A program made the translations under genes and the position numbers. From Corynebacterium sp. HMSC08A12 (GTDB lineage Bacteria > Actinomycetota > Actinomycetes > Mycobacteriales > Mycobacteriaceae), in the NCBI RefSeq assembly GCF_001807485.1, contig NZ_KV789189.1, forward strand, positions 60,092 through 124,091: a stretch of DNA of 64,000 bases. The letters are read 5' to 3'. Positions 18,328 to 27,551 of this stretch are shown here, in pieces; the first letter of the stretch is position 1, and each line of letters begins with the position of its first letter. The notes beneath the pieces are model-generated. The model ran no database searches. It saw only the letters and a list, made by a program, of their open reading frames with translations, and had not been told where the DNA came from.

Positions 18328-19251
18328 ATGACCTCGAACCCAACTACCCTGAGCACCCCTACTAACACTTCCGCTTACCACGCGGCCTTCTCTGACCACC
18401 AACTCCTGACTGCCCCGGCTGAACCGCACCATCGAATCATCCGCGCCACCGTTTACGACGTCAGTACCCCGGCAGAGAACCTGCAACGGATTGTCATCCA
18501 CTCCCCTGAACTAGTCGGCTTTCAGCTTTCCGGCCCTGACGAATTCTTTGGCCTCTTTATGCCCGCTAAGCCCGGCGAGAATCTCCATCTACCACTCCAC
18601 GGAGGTGGCGCCAATATCCGCGCAAGCGTTGCAGCCATGCCGGAGACCCAACGCCCAAATCTACGTTGGTACACCGTACGCTCACTCGATCCCGAGTGCG
18701 GACAGATAACTTTCGACGTGGCGACACATGGCGTCAAAAATCCAAAGGATGAGCACGTCGGACCGGGGCTCGCCTGGGCTCTTGCAACTCGTGTTGGCGA
18801 CCAGGTAGGCATCTGGACATGCCAGGGTCTCTGGAACCGCGCGCAAAGTTCACAAACGCTTATCGCAGACCCATCCGCCGCGCCTTCCGTTCGAGCCATC
18901 TTGGAATACACGCAGGCTTTCGCCCCGGAACAGTTGTGCGACATGCACCTCGTGGTTGTCGCCGAGAACCCTGGTGACCTCGAGCCGTCCCTTGTCGCCG
19001 ACTGGGAGAGCAAACTGGGCAGCCTAGAAGTGTTGTTTAGCGCGACGACGGACTTCGGTACGGCAGTGATGTCTCACCTGCAGCAACTGGACCGCGCCGA
19101 ACACCCTGCAGCGCAGTCGAAATACGTCTGGGTCGCGGGCGAAGGGCAACTCTGCAAGGAAGTCCGGCGCCACGCAATTCACACGTGGGGCCTCAACAGC
19201 GGATCTGTGCAGTGGTGCCCCTATTGGTTCCTCGGGAGGGCAAGGCCTTAG
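18328..19251 (+). CDS. Siderophore-interacting protein (FAD-dependent ferric-siderophore reductase family)
   Basis: A cytoplasmic flavoprotein of the SIP/ViuB type, which reduces imported Fe(III)-siderophore with NAD(P)H to release iron. The FAD-binding signature appears as RWYTVRSLDP (about residues 112-121), with a GPG motif after it (HVGPGLAWA). The C-terminal nucleotide-binding half has WVAGEGQLCKEVRRH and the family-typical ending with WCPYWFLGR. It is divergent from the ABC importer at 19261-23140 and carries its own DtxR box. Confidence 0.9.
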   Translation: MTSNPTTLSTPTNTSAYHAAFSDHQLLTAPAEPHHRIIRATVYDVSTPAENLQRIVIHSPELVGFQLSGPDEFFGLFMPAKPGENLHLPLHGGGANIRASVAAMPETQRPNLRWYTVRSLDPECGQITFDVATHGVKNPKDEHVGPGLAWALATRVGDQVGIWTCQGLWNRAQSSQTLIADPSAAPSVRAILEYTQAFAPEQLCDMHLVVVAENPGDLEPSLVADWESKLGSLEVLFSATTDFGTAVMSHLQQLDRAEHPAAQSKYVWVAGEGQLCKEVRRHAIHTWGLNSGSVQWCPYWFLGRARP

Positions 19252-19260
19252 GCCCTACGC

Positions 19261-20070
19261 TCAAGAACCCTGTAGCGAATTAGCCACTATCCCGCGCGGT
19301 ACGATAATCGGAGCCGTACCGTGGGGATCTTCCCACACCTCGGCATTCAGGCCATATGCCTCGCGCAACACATCCACCGTCAGAGCCTCCGTTGGAGAAC
19401 CCTCGGCGATCTTTTCCCCTTCCTTCATGACGATCATCTCGTCGCTAAAAGCTCCCGCCAGGCCAAGATCATGAAGCACGGTAATCACCGTCTTGCCCTC
19501 TTGAGCGAGCTCCCGCACGATACTTAGAATCTCTATCGCATGTGCCGGATCTAGGTAGGTAGTCGGTTCGTCCAACAGCACAATTGGCGTATCCTGCGCC
19601 AGCACCATCGCCATCCAGACCCGCTGCCGCTGGCCGCCAGAAAGCTCCGCCACGTCGCGGGCAACAAGATGGTCAACCTTCGTCTTCTTCAGCGCCTCGC
19701 GCACTTTTTCTTTATCTTCTGACGCCGTCGCTCCCCCACCCCAGAGCGATCGACGATAAGGGTGCCGTCCGCGTTCCACGAGTTCTCCAACGGTCAACCC
19801 CGCCGGACACAGCGGGTGTTGTGGCAAAAGCGCAATTAGTTGGGCGGCTTCGCGTGCCCCCAAGCTATGCACGTCCTTATCCTCTACAAGAACACGTCCT
19901 TCGGTGGGAGCAAGCAGCCGAGAAAGCGTCTTGAGCAACGTTGACTTACCACAACCATTGGGACCTAAGAGCGTGGTGACCTTCCCGGGCTCTGCAGTGA
20001 AAGACACGTCCTTAACAATGCTTGGGCCGTCGTTGTAGCCCACGGTGACGTGATCAACTTGAACGTTCAT
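19261..20070 (-). CDS. Iron-siderophore ABC transporter, ATP-binding protein (FepC/FecE type)
   Basis: The ATPase of the importer. Walker A GPNGCGKST lies near residue 35, the signature LSGGQRQRVWMA near 138, and Walker B IVLLDEPTTYLDPAH with the downstream H-loop (VLHDL) after it. I chose the ATG at 20070 (MNVQVDHVTVGYN), preceded by AAAGGA, which gives 269 residues; longer reading frames upstream overlap the permease. The start overlaps the permease stop by 4 nt (ATGA). Confidence 0.93.
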   Translation of the reverse strand: MNVQVDHVTVGYNDGPSIVKDVSFTAEPGKVTTLLGPNGCGKSTLLKTLSRLLAPTEGRVLVEDKDVHSLGAREAAQLIALLPQHPLCPAGLTVGELVERGRHPYRRSLWGGGATASEDKEKVREALKKTKVDHLVARDVAELSGGQRQRVWMAMVLAQDTPIVLLDEPTTYLDPAHAIEILSIVRELAQEGKTVITVLHDLGLAGAFSDEMIVMKEGEKIAEGSPTEALTVDVLREAYGLNAEVWEDPHGTAPIIVPRGIVANSLQGS

Positions 20071-21119
20071 TGAACCATTCCTTTCAGAGTTCCGCGACGG
20101 GCCGCCAACCACACAAGCAACACCAGCGCGGGTCCACCAATGATGGCGGTAACCAACCCCACAGGGGATGTAAATGGCAGTGCGCCCGCCACGACGGCGC
20201 ACGCAGCTAATAGAGCAGCGCCTGCAAAAGTAGAGCACAACGGATGGGGCGCGGGCGTTCCGGCCACCAGCTTGGCCAGCTGAGGAGCCAACAGTGCCAC
20301 GAATCCAATTGGGCCGACAAAGGAAACCACCACCGCGACAATGCCCGTTGCGGCAATGAGCAAAATAGCGCGCACCCTCGTGACATTTACACCAAGTGTG
20401 GACGCGGTGGCGTCATCATGAGAAAGAAGAGGGACATCGCGCGTAACGCAGAGGCCTAAAACCACGAAGGGCAACAAGCCCAACACCATAGGCAACAAAG
20501 CTTCCATACGCACAAAGCCGGTGGACCCAGCGAGCCAAGTTTGGGCATCCGTGGCACGAGTTAAGTCAGCCCGGAGAAGAAGATACTGCACTAAAGACTG
20601 CGTGAGGAAAGACAGCGCCAGGCCGATGACCACTACGCGCTGCGACGTTCCGAAACCACCGAGCAGAACGAGCAAACCAACGATCACTAGTGCGCCAAGC
20701 AAAGCGAGTGCAGCACGCCACCAGAACGTCGGCACCCCCTCACTCCATGCAGGGCGGGTAACTACGGTGCCCGCCACAACCAAAACCGCCGCGCCGCCGG
20801 ATACACCGAGAATGTCCGGGCTGGCCAACGGATTGCGAGCCATGGTCTGAGTCCACGCGCCGGCCAGCCCCAGCGCCGCGCCGACCAGGACGGTAGCGAT
20901 TGCTACAGGCAGGCGGAGATCCCACACCACGTTGATTGCTTGCTGTGTGCCCCCACCGGTGAGAACCTCGATGACTTCCATCGGGCTGAGCTTCACCGCA
21001 CCTTGCCCCAGAATTAGGCAATAACAAAGCGCCGCTATGAGGGCGAACCCCGATGTGGCTGCCAGGATGCGTCTGCTTCGTGAACGCTTGATACTACGGA
21101 TAGACGTCATATCGCTCAT
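20067..21119 (-). CDS. Iron-siderophore ABC transporter permease (FecCD family)
   Basis: A 350-residue permease with nine to ten membrane helices. The family signatures GAALGLAGAWTQTMARNPLASPDILGVSGGA and GPIGFVALLAPQLAKLV (the latter close to the ATPase-coupling loop) are present. It overlaps both neighbours by 4 nt, so the four import genes form one coupled operon. It pairs with the next permease to form the membrane heterodimer. Confidence 0.93.
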   Translation of the reverse strand: MSDMTSIRSIKRSRSRRILAATSGFALIAALCYCLILGQGAVKLSPMEVIEVLTGGGTQQAINVVWDLRLPVAIATVLVGAALGLAGAWTQTMARNPLASPDILGVSGGAAVLVVAGTVVTRPAWSEGVPTFWWRAALALLGALVIVGLLVLLGGFGTSQRVVVIGLALSFLTQSLVQYLLLRADLTRATDAQTWLAGSTGFVRMEALLPMVLGLLPFVVLGLCVTRDVPLLSHDDATASTLGVNVTRVRAILLIAATGIVAVVVSFVGPIGFVALLAPQLAKLVAGTPAPHPLCSTFAGAALLAACAVVAGALPFTSPVGLVTAIIGGPALVLLVWLAARRGTLKGMVQ

Positions 21120-22183
21120 ATCGCCAGCTCCGAGTCATTCGAGGTCGGTGAGCTCTTCTTACGCCGTACCGCCAGAATCATCACTGGGGCACCGACAATA
21201 GCTAGGACAATGGACATTTCCAGCTCGTTAGGTTGCAGGACGAAGCGGCCCACAATATCGGCTAGCAGTACAGCCGCGCCGCCGAGGATGGCAGTTGGTA
21301 GCAAGAGGCGGGTAAGCGCCGGGCCGGTAAACGGGCGCAGTAGGTGTGGCACGGCGAAGCCCACGAATGTCACTAGCCCCACGGTGGCTGTCGCCGAGCC
21401 GGCGAGGATGATCACCGCTGCGGCAGCCAACAAGCGGGTTCTCGTGGGCGAGCTGCCAAGGGAACGGGCGGAGTCCTCTCCCATCGCAAGTAGATCCAGC
21501 GGGCGTGCTGCAAGCGCACCACATAGAGCACCTAGTGCTAGACCTAAAGCAGCTAAGGCCACGTCTTCCATACCCCGTCCAGCCGTAGAGCCGACGGTCC
21601 AGCGGCGGAGCCCTTCCAGGGTGTCGGAAGAATAGAGGCTCAGCATATTCGTGGCCGCTTGCAGGGCAAAGGTAACTCCCACGCCCACGAGTACCAGAGT
21701 TAGCGGGTTACGCGATACGCGGGAAATCAACAGCACGACTAGAGCGGCGACGGCCGCCCCGACGAGCCCCACAAGTGTTCGCTCCCCGACCGTCGTTGCC
21801 CAGCCCAAGGTCAGTGCCGCGGCGACTGCGAAACTTGCTCCGGCGTTCACGCCGATAATGCCGGGATCTGCCAAGGGGTTGCGGGTCCAGCTCTGAGCAA
21901 TGGCGCCCGCCATCGCCAGGGCCGCACCTGTGATCACAGCCAAGAGGGTGCGCGGAACGCGCAAGTCCCAAATGATGCCGGACTGTTCAGCATTGATGCC
22001 GGATTGCGTAGATGGGTGCGGACCATGCATGAGGATGCTGGTCACCTCGCCAATGGAAAGATCTTTGGAACCCAAGTACAGGGAGGCAACCAGCAGCAAT
22101 GCCAAGCCAACGAGTGCGGCCGAAGTAAGCAAACGCCGGGACAACACCAAAGAATGTCGAGTTCTTGAGACGGACACTTTCAA
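21116..22183 (-). CDS. Iron-siderophore ABC transporter permease (FecCD family), second subunit
   Basis: A 355-residue FecCD permease with AALAMAGAIAQSWTRNPLADPGIIGVNAGA and GLVTFVGFAVPHLLRPFTG. The likely start is TTG, directly after the stop codon of the binding-protein gene; a GTG two codons later is possible. It shares the family pattern with the downstream permease but is clearly a separate paralogue. Confidence 0.92.
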   Translation of the reverse strand: MKVSVSRTRHSLVLSRRLLTSAALVGLALLLVASLYLGSKDLSIGEVTSILMHGPHPSTQSGINAEQSGIIWDLRVPRTLLAVITGAALAMAGAIAQSWTRNPLADPGIIGVNAGASFAVAAALTLGWATTVGERTLVGLVGAAVAALVVLLISRVSRNPLTLVLVGVGVTFALQAATNMLSLYSSDTLEGLRRWTVGSTAGRGMEDVALAALGLALGALCGALAARPLDLLAMGEDSARSLGSSPTRTRLLAAAAVIILAGSATATVGLVTFVGFAVPHLLRPFTGPALTRLLLPTAILGGAAVLLADIVGRFVLQPNELEMSIVLAIVGAPVMILAVRRKKSSPTSNDSELAI

Positions 22184-23140
22184 TTAAATTGCGTCAGCGA
22201 ACTTGTCTACTGCCCAGGGGATGGTCAATGGGTTCGGCATACTCATTGCATTGCCCACGTTTTCGTCCATCCAGCGGACCTTGCCTTCGCGAACAACGTC
22301 CAGCTTGCTGAATGTTGGATCCTTCTTCAAGGTATCGGCGGCACCCTGGTAATCAAGGATGAAGAGGTAATCGACGTTGTTGAGGTCGCTGTAGTTCTCA
22401 GGTGCGATGTCGCGGTAGAACTCGCCCCCGTTACCTTCGAGCTCCTTCGGGATCTCGAAGCCCAGACTCTTGATAAACTGCCCACGCCCGTCACCGGAGG
22501 TGTACAGGCCGATCTTTCCCTGATAAGGCATGACGATAGCCGCACGCTTGCCCTTGAGCTCAGGGTGCTGCTGTTGGAAATCTTCGAAGGCCTTCTGCGT
22601 TTCTTCGACGAGTTTGTCGCCTTCTTCTTGCTTGTCTACAGCGCCGGCGATCTGGTTGACCTGATCCCGCCATGGGATCTGCCAGTCCGTGGCACCGTCT
22701 GGCTTAACGGTGGTTGGGGCGATGTCATTAAGCGCCTTCTTCGCCTGCGCGTCTACGGCAGAGTTCACCGCAATGATCTTGTCCGGATCAGCGGCGGAGA
22801 TCTTCTCCAGGATTTCAGCAGTGAATCCGTTGGCAGTACCGTAAACCACTTCAGGCTTGTTGTCGCCGAGCTTTTCGGTAGCCCATGGGCCGACGCCAGA
22901 CGCATCAACATCTCCCTCAGCACCCCAGGGCGCTACGAGGACTGGTTGGATGCCTAGAGCGAGCAAGGTATCGCTGTCTCCCAGGCCAACTGCGGCGATG
23001 CGCTCGTCCCCGGTGCCCTCATTTTTTGACGCCGCCGCGTCGTCGCCTCGGGAGCAACCAGACAGAACAAGAGTGGATGCTGCCAAGACAGCGGCGGTCT
23101 TCAGCGCCGCTCGACGGGTCAGCGAATTGTTTCGAAACAT
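22184..23140 (-). CDS. Iron-siderophore ABC transporter, substrate-binding lipoprotein
   Basis: A 318-residue cluster A binding protein (FepB/FecB type) that would capture ferric siderophore outside the membrane. The N-terminus carries a twin-arginine-like TRRAALK and a lipobox LSGC (Cys near residue 29), so it is probably a lipoprotein. Typical FecB-like stretches are AAVGLGDSDTLLALGIQPVLVAPW and NNVDYLFILDY. It is the first gene of the four-gene import operon. A DtxR box lies about 115 nt upstream. Confidence 0.92.
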   Translation of the reverse strand: MFRNNSLTRRAALKTAAVLAASTLVLSGCSRGDDAAASKNEGTGDERIAAVGLGDSDTLLALGIQPVLVAPWGAEGDVDASGVGPWATEKLGDNKPEVVYGTANGFTAEILEKISAADPDKIIAVNSAVDAQAKKALNDIAPTTVKPDGATDWQIPWRDQVNQIAGAVDKQEEGDKLVEETQKAFEDFQQQHPELKGKRAAIVMPYQGKIGLYTSGDGRGQFIKSLGFEIPKELEGNGGEFYRDIAPENYSDLNNVDYLFILDYQGAADTLKKDPTFSKLDVVREGKVRWMDENVGNAMSMPNPLTIPWAVDKFADAI

Positions 23141-23252
23141 GTGAAAGCCTAACGTGTAAGGAACTCTTTGAGACGCTGTAAAGTACCCGTAGCCCCAAGA
23201 GACTGATGGCCTCTTTCGGCTACGGCCAACACAGCAGTCGCGCCTATATTAC

Positions 23253-23271
23253 ACAAGTAAGGCTAACCACA
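23253..23271 (-). promoter_or_regulatory. DtxR-type iron box upstream of the siderophore importer
   Basis: The 12-bp core GTAAGGCTAACC matches 11 of 12 core positions of the DtxR site, 14 of 19 overall. A TAATAT -10-like sequence (minus strand, about 23245-23250) lies beside it. A second partial match (CTAAGTTAGCCC) is at 23284-23295. Confidence 0.7.
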
Positions 23272-23315
23272 CAACAGGCTACCCTAAGTTAGCCCTCTTC
23301 CTGCTCGGCCGCTAC

Positions 23316-23510
23316 CGGCTCCATCGCCACCCGGGCCACCGTCACCCCCTGACCACTGTCGCCACGCTGGCCACCCTGGTCACTGTCGCCACCATCGCCC
23401 TCCCCCTGCCACTATCACCCCTGGCTACCCTGGCGCCACGCTGGCCACTGTCGCCACCATCGCCCCCCCCTGCCACTATCACCCCTGGCTACCCTGCCCC
23501 TCAGCGCCAA
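23316..23510. repeat. C-rich tandem repeats, ~64-bp period
   Basis: The sequence CTGCCACTATCACCCCTGGC starts at 23406 and again at 23470, with shorter GCCACGCTGGCCAC/CACTGTCGCCACC units between and before. It has no coding potential that looks real. Confidence 0.6.
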
Positions 23511-23572
23511 GATGCCCGCGCTATTGCAACTCGTGGCACCAACTGTCGGAAAAGTTGCACTTCCAAAGACTA

Positions 23573-23696
23573 AATGTCGCTAGATCGGGAATCCGTCAGC
23601 ACCGGCGCGCCTCCGCATTTAGCGGCAATTGCCTCACCTGCAGTTTTGCGGAGATGCAAATCAGTGTCTTTAACGCATTCCCGATCTAGCGACATT
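23573..23696. mobile_element. 124-bp MITE-like element, copy 2
   Basis: It starts AATGTCGCTAGATCGGGAAT and ends ATTCCCGATCTAGCGACATT, the near-exact inverse. Its length equals the element at 3046-3169. The right third (TGCAGTTTTGCGGAGATGCAAATC...TTAACGCATTCCCG) is the most conserved between copies. Confidence 0.65.
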
Positions 23697-23734
23697 CACC
23701 CCTGCTAGCGCCCCAAATACGGCGCCGTCGGCCA

Positions 23735-23756
23735 CGCATTCCCGGTTTAGCGACAT
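23735..23756 (-). repeat. Solo end of the 124-bp element
   Basis: CGCATTCCCGGTTTAGCGACAT matches the right terminal repeat of the element 39 bp upstream. Confidence 0.6.
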
Positions 23757-23873
23757 CTGCACATCCTCACGCCGCCAAATAAGGCGCCGCCGCCTCCCGT
23801 GGCGCAATCTCTCCCCAGCACTGCGCTCGCACAATCTCACGTTCCGCTGAGGCCACAGCCAAGCGGGAAGCGT

Positions 23874-23890
23874 GGGCGTCAATAAGAAAC
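23874..23890 (+). repeat. GGGCGTCAATAAG motif after S10-operon terminator
   Basis: GGGCGTCAATAAGAAAC. On the rpsQ strand it reads hairpin, TATTTTGTTTCTTATTGACGCCC. Confidence 0.55.
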
Positions 23891-23896
23891 AAAATA

Positions 23897-23930
23897 GGCC
23901 CCCTACCGCAACAATGTGCGGGAGGGAGCC
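23897..23930 (-). terminator. Terminator of the S10 operon (after rpsQ)
   Basis: GGCCCCCTACCGCA pairs with TGCGGGAGGGAGCC with few mismatches; the minus strand then reads TATTTTGTTTC. Confidence 0.75.
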
Positions 23931-24016
23931 TTAGCGCCCGGCGACACAGCGCCAGGGCTGCCTAAGCAGCAGCGCCGGGGCCGCCGCAGCAGTCTGGACT
24001 GCCAGAGCTGCTCGGA

Positions 24017-24310
24017 CTAGCGAGCCTTCTCGATGATCTCGGTCAGGCGGAAGTGCTTGTCCTTGGACAGCGGGCGGGTCTCCTCGATGCGAACGCGGTC
24101 GCCAACGCCGGCGGTCTCGTTCTCATCGTGGACCTTCACGCGGGAGTTACGGCGCATGATCTTGCCGTACAGTGCGTGCTGCTTGCGGTCCTCAAGCTCG
24201 ACCACAATGGTCTTGTTCATCTTGGTGGAAACAACGTATCCGGAGCGAACCTTGCGGGCGCCCTTCTCGTTCTTCACAGCTGCGTTGTCATTCACGGTTG
24301 CCTCACTCAT
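24017..24310 (-). CDS. rpsQ: 30S ribosomal protein S17
   Basis: A primary 16S-binding OB-fold protein. [31 protein letters not shown] is diagnostic. A ~15-residue N-terminal extension ([15 protein letters not shown]) precedes the core. It overlaps rpmC by 4 nt and ends the S10 operon in this genome. Confidence 0.97.
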   Translation of the reverse strand: MSEATVNDNAAVKNEKGARKVRSGYVVSTKMNKTIVVELEDRKQHALYGKIMRRNSRVKVHDENETAGVGDRVRIEETRPLSKDKHFRLTEIIEKAR

Positions 24311-24540
24311 GCTGCGTCACCACCCGGGTTGGTAGACAGCCCGAGCTCGCGCTCGCGCAGGACGGTGTAGATGCGGGCGATGTCGCGCTTGACAACACCC
24401 AGACGACGGTTGTTGGTCAGCTGGCCGGTCGCAGCCTGGAAGCGAAGGTTGAACAGCTCTTCCTTCGCCTCACGCAGGCGGGTGGTCAGCTCTTCGTTGT
24501 TGAGCTCGCGGAGCTCATGTGCCGGAGTTCCGGTAGCCAT
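24307..24540 (-). CDS. rpmC: 50S ribosomal protein L29
   Basis: A small helical protein at the tunnel exit that helps dock SRP and trigger factor. [28 protein letters not shown] is typical. It is 77 residues long and overlaps rplP by 1 nt. Confidence 0.97.
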   Translation of the reverse strand: MATGTPAHELRELNNEELTTRLREAKEELFNLRFQAATGQLTNNRRLGVVKRDIARIYTVLRERELGLSTNPGGDAA

Positions 24541-24956
24541 TAGAACTGATCCTCCTTCTTCACGATGCGAACCTTGCAGGGCAGCTTGTTACCAGCACGG
24601 CGCAGTGCCTCCAGGGCGACCTCTTCGTTCGGGTAAGAGGCCTCGAAGAGGATACGACCCGGCTTGATGTTGGCAACCCACTTCTCCACGGGGCCCTTAC
24701 CGGAACCCATACGCACGCCGAGCGGCTTCTGGGTCAGCGGACGATCCGGGAAGATGTTGATCCACACCTTGCCACCACGCTTCATGTGGCGGTTAATGGC
24801 GATACGAGCGGACTCGATCTGACGGTTGGTGATGTAGGTCGGCTCCAGGGCCTGCAGGCCATAGTCGCCGAACGTTACGCGGTTACCGCCCTTGGACACG
24901 CCACGACGGGTCGGGCGGTGCTGGCGACGGTACTTAACGCGCTTCGGGATAAGCAT
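24540..24956 (-). CDS. rplP: 50S ribosomal protein L16
   Basis: This lies near the A site and peptidyl transferase centre. [15 protein letters not shown] and the [19 protein letters not shown] motif are canonical. At 138 residues its length is normal. It starts 5 nt after rpsC. Confidence 0.97.
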   Translation of the reverse strand: MLIPKRVKYRRQHRPTRRGVSKGGNRVTFGDYGLQALEPTYITNRQIESARIAINRHMKRGGKVWINIFPDRPLTQKPLGVRMGSGKGPVEKWVANIKPGRILFEASYPNEEVALEALRRAGNKLPCKVRIVKKEDQF

Positions 24957-24961
24957 GTGTC

Positions 24962-25705
24962 TTAGCCCTCCTGCTTCTGCTCAGCGCGCTGGCGACGTGC
25001 GCCACCGCGACGTGGACGCTCACGACGACCGCGAGACGGGCGCTCGTCGCGTGCATTCATCAGGCTCTCGCGACGGCCGCCGACGACGTCACCCTTGTAG
25101 ATCCACACCTTGACGCCGATGCGTCCGAAGGTGGTGTGGGCCTCGTAGGTGCCGTAGTCGATCTCAGCGCGGAGGGTGTGCAGCGGAACGCGACCCTCGT
25201 GGTAGCGCTCGGTGCGGCCCATCTCCGCGCCGCCCAGGCGACCGGAGCAAACAACCTTGATGCCCTTGACCTGCGGCTGGCGCATAGCGCCCTGGATTGC
25301 CTTGCGCATAGCGCGACGGAAGGCAACGCGGTTGGTCAGCTGCTCAGCGATGGACTGTGCCACCAGCTGTGCGTTGGCATCGATGTTCTTGACTTCGAGG
25401 ATGTTCAGCTGAACCTGCTTGCCGGTGAGCTTCTCCAGCTGGCCGCGGATGCGGTCAGCCTCGGAGCCACGACGGCCAATCACAATGCCCGGGCGGGCAG
25501 TGTGGATGTCAACGCGAACCCGGTCGTGGGTGCGCTCGATGACAACGTTGGCAATGCCGGCGCGGTCAAGACCCTCGGACAGGAAGTCGCGGATCTTGAT
25601 GTCCTCGGCGAGGTAGTCAGCGTACTGCTTGTCGGCGTACCAGCGGGAGCGCCACTCGGAAGTGATACCCAGCCGGAGGCCGTGGGGGTGGATTTTCTGG
25701 CCCAC
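24962..25705 (-). CDS. rpsC: 30S ribosomal protein S3
   Basis: Part of the mRNA entry tunnel. [20 protein letters not shown], a KH domain ([32 protein letters not shown], about residues 55-86) and the C-terminal domain [22 protein letters not shown] are present. The C-terminus is an Arg-rich tail. It overlaps rplV by 1 nt. Confidence 0.97.
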   Translation of the reverse strand: MGQKIHPHGLRLGITSEWRSRWYADKQYADYLAEDIKIRDFLSEGLDRAGIANVVIERTHDRVRVDIHTARPGIVIGRRGSEADRIRGQLEKLTGKQVQLNILEVKNIDANAQLVAQSIAEQLTNRVAFRRAMRKAIQGAMRQPQVKGIKVVCSGRLGGAEMGRTERYHEGRVPLHTLRAEIDYGTYEAHTTFGRIGVKVWIYKGDVVGGRRESLMNARDERPSRGRRERPRRGGARRQRAEQKQEG

Positions 25706-26067
25706 TACTGAGCACTTCCCTTCTGGCTCTCGACGACCACAGTGATGTGGCTGGTGCGCTTGCGGACGTGGAATGCACGACCCTGGGCGCGGGGGCGGAA
25801 ACGGCGCATGGTCGGGCCCTCGTCGGCGTAAGCCTCAGAGACGACCAGCGTCTGCGGGTCCAAGCCGAAGTTGTTCTCGGCGTTGGCGGCGGCCGAAGCA
25901 ACGACCTTCGCGACCGGCTCGGAAGCGGCCTGCGGAGCGTACTTCAGGATCGCCAGGGCGTCCTCGACGGACTTGCCACGGATCGTGTCGATCACGCGGC
26001 GTGCCTTCATCGGAGTGACGCGGACGAAACGCGCGGTTGCGCGTGCGGTGGTTACGGTGTCAGACAT
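25705..26067 (-). CDS. rplV: 50S ribosomal protein L22
   Basis: This lines the exit tunnel with an extended hairpin. [23 protein letters not shown] and the [22 protein letters not shown] loop are diagnostic. Its length is 120 residues. Confidence 0.97.
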
Positions 26068-26069
26068 GA

Positions 26070-26348
26070 TTATCGACGACCCTTCTTGTCGTCCTTGACG
26101 TGACCCTTGAAGGTCTTCGTAGGAGCGAACTCACCTAGCTTGTGACCGACCATGGAATCATCGATGAACACCGGCACGTGCTTACGACCGTCGTGGACGG
26201 CGAAAGTGTGGCCGATGAAATCGGGGAGAATGGTCGAGCGACGGGACCACGTCTTGATGACGTTCTTGTTGCCCTTTTCGTTCAGAGCGTCCACCTTCGC
26301 AAGGAGGTGTTCGTCGACGAATGGGCCCTTCTTCAGGCTGCGTGGCAT
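26070..26348 (-). CDS. rpsS: 30S ribosomal protein S19
   Basis: A small-subunit head protein that forms a complex with S13. [19 protein letters not shown] and the closing [21 protein letters not shown] are canonical. It has 92 residues. Confidence 0.97.
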
Positions 26349-26364
26349 TCTCTACTACCTCCTC

Positions 26365-27207
26365 TTAGCGCTTCTTGTTCTTGTTGGAGCGACGACGGCG
26401 AACGATCATCCGGTCGCTGGGACGGTTCGGCTTGCGGGTGCGTCCCTCAGGCTGACCCCAAGGAGACACAGGGTGACGACCACCGGAGGTCTTACCCTCA
26501 CCACCACCGTGCGGGTGGTCAACCGGGTTCATAACAACACCGCGGACGGTCGGGCGTACGCCCTTCCAGCGCATACGGCCGGCCTTGCCCCAGCGGATGT
26601 TGATCTGCTCCTGGTTGCCGACCTCGCCGATGGTGGCGCGGCAGCGAATGTCTACGCGACGGATCTCGGAAGACGGCATACGCAGAACTGCGTACTTGCC
26701 TTCCTTACCCAGCAGCTGGATGGAGGCACCAGCGGAACGAGCCATCTTGGCGCCGCCGCCCGGCTTCAGCTCCACAGCGTGGATGGTGGTACCGGTCGGG
26801 ATGTTACGCAGCGGCAGGTTGTTACCAACCTTGATGTCGGCGTTCGGGCCGGACTCCAGCAGCGTGCCCTGCTTCAGACCGCGGGGGGCGATGATGTAAC
26901 GCTTCTCGCCATCGCGGTAGTGCAGCAGCGCAATGTTAGCGGTGCGGTTCGGGTCGTACTCGATGTGAGCGACCTTGGCGATCACGCCGTCCTTGTCGTT
27001 ACGACGGAAGTCGATAACGCGGTAGCGGCGCTTGTGGCCGCCACCCTTGTGACGGGTCGTGATGTGGCCGTGAACGTTACGGCCACCGGTCTTCGACAGC
27101 GGGCGCAGCAGAGACTTCTCGGGAGTCGAACGGGTAATTTCCGCGAACTCGGAGACAGAACTCTGGCGGCGACCCGGCGTAGTCGGCTTGTACTTACGAA
27201 TAGCCAT
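26365..27207 (-). CDS. rplB: 50S ribosomal protein L2
   Basis: Required for subunit association and peptidyl transfer. Both folded parts are present ([20 protein letters not shown] and the C-terminal [20 protein letters not shown] motif containing the conserved His). At 280 residues it is normal. Confidence 0.98.
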   Translation of the reverse strand: MAIRKYKPTTPGRRQSSVSEFAEITRSTPEKSLLRPLSKTGGRNVHGHITTRHKGGGHKRRYRVIDFRRNDKDGVIAKVAHIEYDPNRTANIALLHYRDGEKRYIIAPRGLKQGTLLESGPNADIKVGNNLPLRNIPTGTTIHAVELKPGGGAKMARSAGASIQLLGKEGKYAVLRMPSSEIRRVDIRCRATIGEVGNQEQINIRWGKAGRMRWKGVRPTVRGVVMNPVDHPHGGGEGKTSGGRHPVSPWGQPEGRTRKPNRPSDRMIVRRRRSNKNKKR

Positions 27208-27245
27208 ACTTTTGCTTCCTCTTTACCTTTCGGTGTCCGGCCGCC

Positions 27246-27551
27246 TTAGGCGGTCGCTCCACCGAAGATGTCGATCGGATCGCTGCCGGCGACCAGGGTC
27301 ACCATGGCGCGCTTGGTTGCCTTGCGCTGGCCGTAGCCGGTGCGGGTGCGCTTACGCTTGCCCTCACGGTTAACGGTGTTAACGCTGGCGACCTTCACAC
27401 CAAAGATCTGCTCGACGGCAATCTTGATTTGGGTCTTGTTAGAGCTGGGGTGAACCAGGAACGTGTAGACGTTCTGCTCCATCAGGCCGTAGGACTTCTC
27501 AGATACGACCGGGGCGATGATGATATCGCGAGGATCAGCTACAGTGCTCAC
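27246..27551 (-). CDS. rplW: 50S ribosomal protein L23
   Basis: An exit-tunnel protein that docks trigger factor and [22 protein letters not shown] and the [29 protein letters not shown] stretch identify it. It overlaps rplD by 4 nt. Confidence 0.97.
   Translation of the reverse strand: MSTVADPRDIIIAPVVSEKSYGLMEQNVYTFLVHPSSNKTQIKIAVEQIFGVKVASVNTVNREGKRKRTRTGYGQRKATKRAMVTLVAGSDPIDIFGGATA

Larger units (their letters stand above)
23141..24016. other. 876-bp intergenic region between rpsQ and the siderophore importer
   Basis: From the importer side it holds the DtxR box, the C-rich tandem repeats, the 124-bp element with a solo end, a GGGCGTCAATAAG motif and the S10-operon terminator. No gene is visible. 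The density of repeats fits an insertion boundary within the ribosomal cluster. Confidence 0.55.

Noticed and set aside
23316..23510. CRISPR-like array
   Set aside because: The units are C-rich tandem repeats without constant-length spacers, and no cas genes are present.
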